DNA of 11,354 nt. Origin: Geosiphon pyriformis (taxonomy: Eukaryota > Glomeromycota > Glomeromycetes > Archaeosporales > Geosiphonaceae). The DNA is taken from positions 681,496 through 692,849 of the forward strand of contig JAAOMT010000776.1 of NCBI GenBank assembly GCA_016748015.1. Reading direction: 5' to 3'. The translations under genes were made by a program, and so were the position numbers. The notes beneath the pieces are model-generated. The model had not been told where the DNA came from. It saw nothing but the letters and a program-made list of their open reading frames with translations, and made no database searches. Shown here one piece after another: positions 9,039 through 11,354 of the stretch (position 1 is its first letter; every line of letters starts with the position of its first letter).

Positions 9039-9063
9039 GTCCAATTTTTTTTGCAACACACTG
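9039..9063 (-). repeat. Right terminal inverted repeat of the Tc1 element
   Basis: This is the exact reverse complement of 7812-7836, ending GCAACACACTG and followed by the TA target duplication at 9064-9065. Confidence 0.97.
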
Positions 9064-9065
9064 TA

Positions 9066-10100
9066 AATATTTAAAAAAAATTGCAATTACTAATCTTTTT
9101 AAAGAAATCTAAAAATTGAAAAATAATTCAAATCGTTAACAAAAATAATACAATAATTATATTTATATGTCTTAATTATTACTAATTCAATAACAAATAT
9201 CAGGTATAATTAAATAAAATACAATAAATTATATAGCGATTCAAAAATAAAAAATAAAACTACTTTTAAATTCAAGAAAGCTTTTAATAGTACAGTTATT
9301 AAAACTAATATTTTGTATTTATTAGAAAATTTTTAAATATTTTTATTGCTATAAGTATCAAAATTTGAAACATCTAGTTTTGATTATGAAACTATTTTTT
9401 TTGGTTTACAAAATAATTTTTTAAGTCTTTTGTTACATTTAAAATTCTAGTTAATTGTTTTGGTAACTTTTTGTTCTATGTTAAGATTGTTAGTTTTCTA
9501 TTATATTACATATTTTTTAATGTTGTTTATAAATTTAGATTAAGTTTGCTTAAAATAAAGTTGTAGAATTGGTCTAATATAATAAAATTGGTTAAGAAAA
9601 AATTGGATTTTATGTGGATATTTAGAAAAATCCTGTTAAAAAGATTAGAATCTATTTTATTTTATTAAAAGTATAGACTAAATATGTTATAAAGTGATTA
9701 TTAGTTTGCTTAAAAGCTTTGATCAGTTTAAATATAAAGAAAAACTTATTTTATCAATATTTTTAATTTTAAAGTTTAATTTTAAATTATAATTAATTAT
9801 AATAAATTATATAAAATATTCAAAATTTTTTATCTCAAAATTAACTAATTTGTTAAAATTTTTGGCTTATAAGATGTATAATAACTGTGGTAATATTAGT
9901 TTATATAAATATTTCAGCTTTTTTTGTAATAGCCAAAACTTTTGGAATATTTAATTATATAATGTCTAAAATTTCTGTTTGAATTTCCAAAGTTGTTTTT
10001 TTTAAGAGTTTTATATTTTCTAAAATTTTACCAAGTTTTTTATTATATTCAAATTGTTTTTTATATTAATTGATCAGATATTTTATTTTCTTTTATTAAA
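9066..10100. other. A+T-rich spacer with G-over-C strand skew
   Basis: No gene is supported. From about 9421 to 9720 the plus strand is T-rich and short of C: a hand count over 9481-9720 gives 33 G and 10 C. The longest frame near 9850 (about 54 codons) has no recognisable motif. No terminal repeats were seen that would make this a mobile element. Confidence 0.55.
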
Positions 10101-10164
10101 ACTAATTACTTTAACAGAATTTGCTTTAAAATATCATGAAAAAGTTCTAGTACACGGACCATGA

Positions 10165-10446
10165 ATGGCTTTCAAAAATTTCAGGTTTAATTAGGTGACT
10201 AATTTTAGAGTGAAAAGAAGACCTGACAATACTAAAAGACAAGCCAATATAATCGTACTAAAAGAAACTAGAATGAATTAAGCTAAAGAATTCTCTATTC
10301 CTTATGAAATTAAAGCGAAAGAGTAGATCATCTCTGACACATTAAAGAGTGGAAAGGATAGTTTAAAATACAAGTGTTGGACGTTTTTAGGACCTAACTT
10401 TCTCAAAAAAACTAATATAAACAATTTATTCGTACAAAGTTTTTAA
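10165..10446 (+). pseudogene. Unidentified coding-like relic frame with in-frame stops
   Basis: One plus-strand frame from an ATG at 10165 reads as normal protein (MAFKNFRFN, then VKRRPDNTKRQANIIVLKET, then KSGKDSLKYKCWTFLGPNFL). It is interrupted by TAG at 10192, TAA at 10279 and TAG at 10324 and ends at TAA 10444. Three internal stops in about 93 codons is well below what this base composition gives by chance. The frame continues upstream through a TGA at 10162, and downstream for 38 open codons into the 3' flank of the neighbouring minus-strand gene. It may be a decayed gene or transposon fragment. An alternative is exons separated by introns, since GACTAATTTTAG at about 10197-10208 looks like a branch point plus acceptor. 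The antisense strand is also partly open, so chance is possible. No family was recognised. Confidence 0.3.
10425..10430 (-). promoter_or_regulatory. Possible poly(A) signal AATAAA
   Basis: An exact AATAAA on the minus strand lies about 125 bp downstream of the stop codon of the gene ending at 10553, a plausible 3' UTR length. The hexamer is frequent in A+T-rich DNA. Confidence 0.35.
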
Positions 10447-10526
10447 ATTTTCTCTAATAAATTATACAATTTGGTATCAAGTGGGAATCAGAAGTTTGTT
10501 TTTCTATGTATTGATATCATCAAAGC

Positions 10527-10542
10527 CGAGTCGATTAACTCG
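10527..10542 (-). other. Small hairpin in the 3' flank of the right-edge gene
   Basis: Perfect 5-bp arms CGAGT and ACTCG with a 6-base loop sit about 10 bp after the stop codon. The stem is short and its role is unknown. Confidence 0.25.
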
Positions 10543-10552
10543 AAGTGTTCAT

Positions 10553-11354
10553 TTAAGTTCTAAAAAATCGTTTCCAGTATGACGATCCATTACCATTGCC
10601 ATTGGCATTTCCGTTTCCGTTTCCGACATTACCATTTCCATTACCATTACCATTTCCTGATCCTGAATCAACAGACGGGTGAGCTATCACTGTTGCTTTT
10701 GGTGCAACGGTTGTTAAGGTCTGGGTTACAGGTGGTCCAACGAGTGTAGTAGTGACGGTCTTAACACTTCCTGGAGCGGTGACAGTAATTGTCTGAGTAG
10801 ATCCTTGACCAACAACGGTGCTAGTGACAACTTTGGATGGTCCAGGTACAGTTACTACCGAGGTTTGAGTGGTCCCAGGTGCAACGACAGTGCTTGTGAC
10901 AACTTTGGATGGTCCAGGTACAGTTACTACCGAGGTTTGAACTGATCCTTGACCAACAACAGTGCTAGTGACAACTTTGTTTGGTCCAGGTACAGTTACT
11001 ACCGAGGTTTGAACTGATCCTTGACCAACAACAGTGCTAGTGACAACTTTGTTTGGTCCAGGTACAGTTACTACCGAGGTTTGAACTGATCCTTGACCAA
11101 CAACAGTGCTAGTGACAACTTTGTTTGGTCCAGGTACAGTTACTACCGAGGTTTGAACTGATCCTTGACCAACAACAGTGCTAGTGACAACTTTGTTTGG
11201 TCCAGGTACAGTTACTACCGAGGTTTGAACTGATCCTTGACCAACAACAGTGCTAGTGACAACTTTGTTTGGTCCAGGTACAGTTACTACCGAGGTTTGA
11301 ACTGATCCTTGACCAACAACAGTGCTAGTGACAACTTTGTTTGGTCCAGGTACA
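10553..11354 (-). CDS. Secreted-type repeat protein, 3' part only (24-residue VTVPGPNK repeats, Asn-Gly tail)
   Basis: The minus strand is open from the right edge to TAA at 10553-10555, about 267 codons; the start and any signal peptide lie outside the window. From N to C it has: an array of 24-residue repeats, each VTVPGPNKVVTSTVV plus GQGSVQTSV; one variant unit with VAPGTTQTS and PSK (about 10873-10944); diverged terminal units (ITVTAPGSVKTVTTT, LVGPPVTQTLTTVAPK); a linker IAHPSVDS; an Asn-Gly tract (10586-10666); and a basic end SSYWKRFFRT. No cysteine or C-terminal hydrophobic anchor is visible. The repeat length, the VTVxxP core and the Asn-Gly tract link it to the gene at 3308-4387 on the same strand. 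Val/Thr/Ser repeats of this kind are common in fungal wall and surface proteins, so a surface or secreted role is inferred, not shown. Base composition is clearly richer in G+C than the spacer. Confidence 0.85.
   Translation of the reverse strand, partial: VPGPNKVVTSTVVGQGSVQTSVVTVPGPNKVVTSTVVGQGSVQTSVVTVPGPNKVVTSTVVGQGSVQTSVVTVPGPNKVVTSTVVGQGSVQTSVVTVPGPNKVVTSTVVGQGSVQTSVVTVPGPNKVVTSTVVGQGSVQTSVVTVPGPSKVVTSTVVAPGTTQTSVVTVPGPSKVVTSTVVGQGSTQTITVTAPGSVKTVTTTLVGPPVTQTLTTVAPKATVIAHPSVDSGSGNGNGNGNGNVGNGNGNANGNGNGSSYWKRFFRT
10586..10666 (-). repeat. 6-bp imperfect minisatellite encoding the Asn-Gly tract
   Basis: Plus-strand ATTACC, ATTTCC and GTTTCC hexamers alternate and translate on the minus strand as Asn-Gly pairs, broken by a Val and an Ala. 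Similar hexamers occur in the 3308-4387 gene at about 3400-3475 and 4210-4300. Confidence 0.85.
10801..11354 (-). repeat. 72-bp coding tandem repeat array, base-identical units, continues past the window
   Basis: Units recur every 72 bp (GATCC landmarks at 10945, 11017, 11089, 11161, 11233 and 11305). From 10910 to 11354 (445 bp, about 6.2 units) the sequence is perfectly periodic with no mismatch. The unit at about 10873-10944 and those below it are diverged, so only the interior of the array is homogeneous. Copy number cannot be known because the array runs off the edge. Confidence 0.97.

Larger units (their letters stand above)
7812..9063 (+). mobile_element. Tc1/mariner (DD34E) DNA transposon, complete ends, dead transposase
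   Basis: This 1252-bp element is bounded by perfect 25-bp terminal inverted repeats and flanked by TA at 7810-7811 and 9064-9065, the target duplication typical of Tc1/mariner. It carries one transposase gene in the plus direction with about 145 bp of 5' and 97 bp of 3' subterminal sequence. Its size, CAGT-type termini and DD34E spacing place it in the Tc1 family. The coding region has several stops and frameshifts, so the element cannot supply its own transposase. It sits in the A+T-rich spacer between the two repeat-protein genes and interrupts neither. Confidence 0.96.

Noticed and set aside
7982-10446. Alternative genetic code reading TAA, TAG or TGA as an amino acid
   Set aside because: All three stops occur inside relic frames that also contain frameshifts or deletions, while the two intact repeat genes end at TAA. 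Pseudogene decay is the simpler explanation.

Overview
The window looks like nuclear DNA from a low-GC eukaryote. It has long, very A+T-rich spacers with microsatellites, two genes of clearly higher GC, and DD34E Tc1/mariner DNA transposons. Secreted, Val/Thr/Ser/Tyr-rich repeat proteins with Asn-Gly tracts fit a fungus best, possibly an early-diverging low-GC lineage such as Glomeromycotina or Neocallimastigomycota. The lineage is an inference; nothing here is diagnostic. No tRNA, rRNA, CRISPR array or bacterial operon was seen.

Layout. 1-300: a coding-like but broken reading frame running off the left edge. 900-1950: an old, decayed Tc1-like transposase on the minus strand, with a possible second fragment at 902-961. 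1950-3300: A+T-rich spacer. 3308-4435 (minus): an intact secreted repeat protein with six core copies of a 24-residue unit. 4440-7810: spacer with a putative promoter and several short tandem repeats. 7812-9063: a complete but dead Tc1 element with perfect 25-bp terminal inverted repeats and TA target duplications. 9066-10550: A+T-rich spacer with a coding-like relic frame near 10165-10446. 10553 to the right edge (minus): the 3' part of a second repeat protein, also built on a 24-residue (72-bp) unit and ending in an Asn-Gly tract.

The two repeat-protein genes lie on the same strand about 6 kb apart. They share repeat length, part of the repeat motif (VTVxxP...V...TST, with visible nucleotide similarity) and Asn-Gly tracts, so they are probably diverged members of one tandem gene family. 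The Tc1 element sits in the spacer between them. In the second gene the 72-bp units are identical to the base from 10910 to the window end, which points to very recent expansion or homogenisation. I see no multi-gene system; the notable biology is the repeat-protein family and the history of the transposons.
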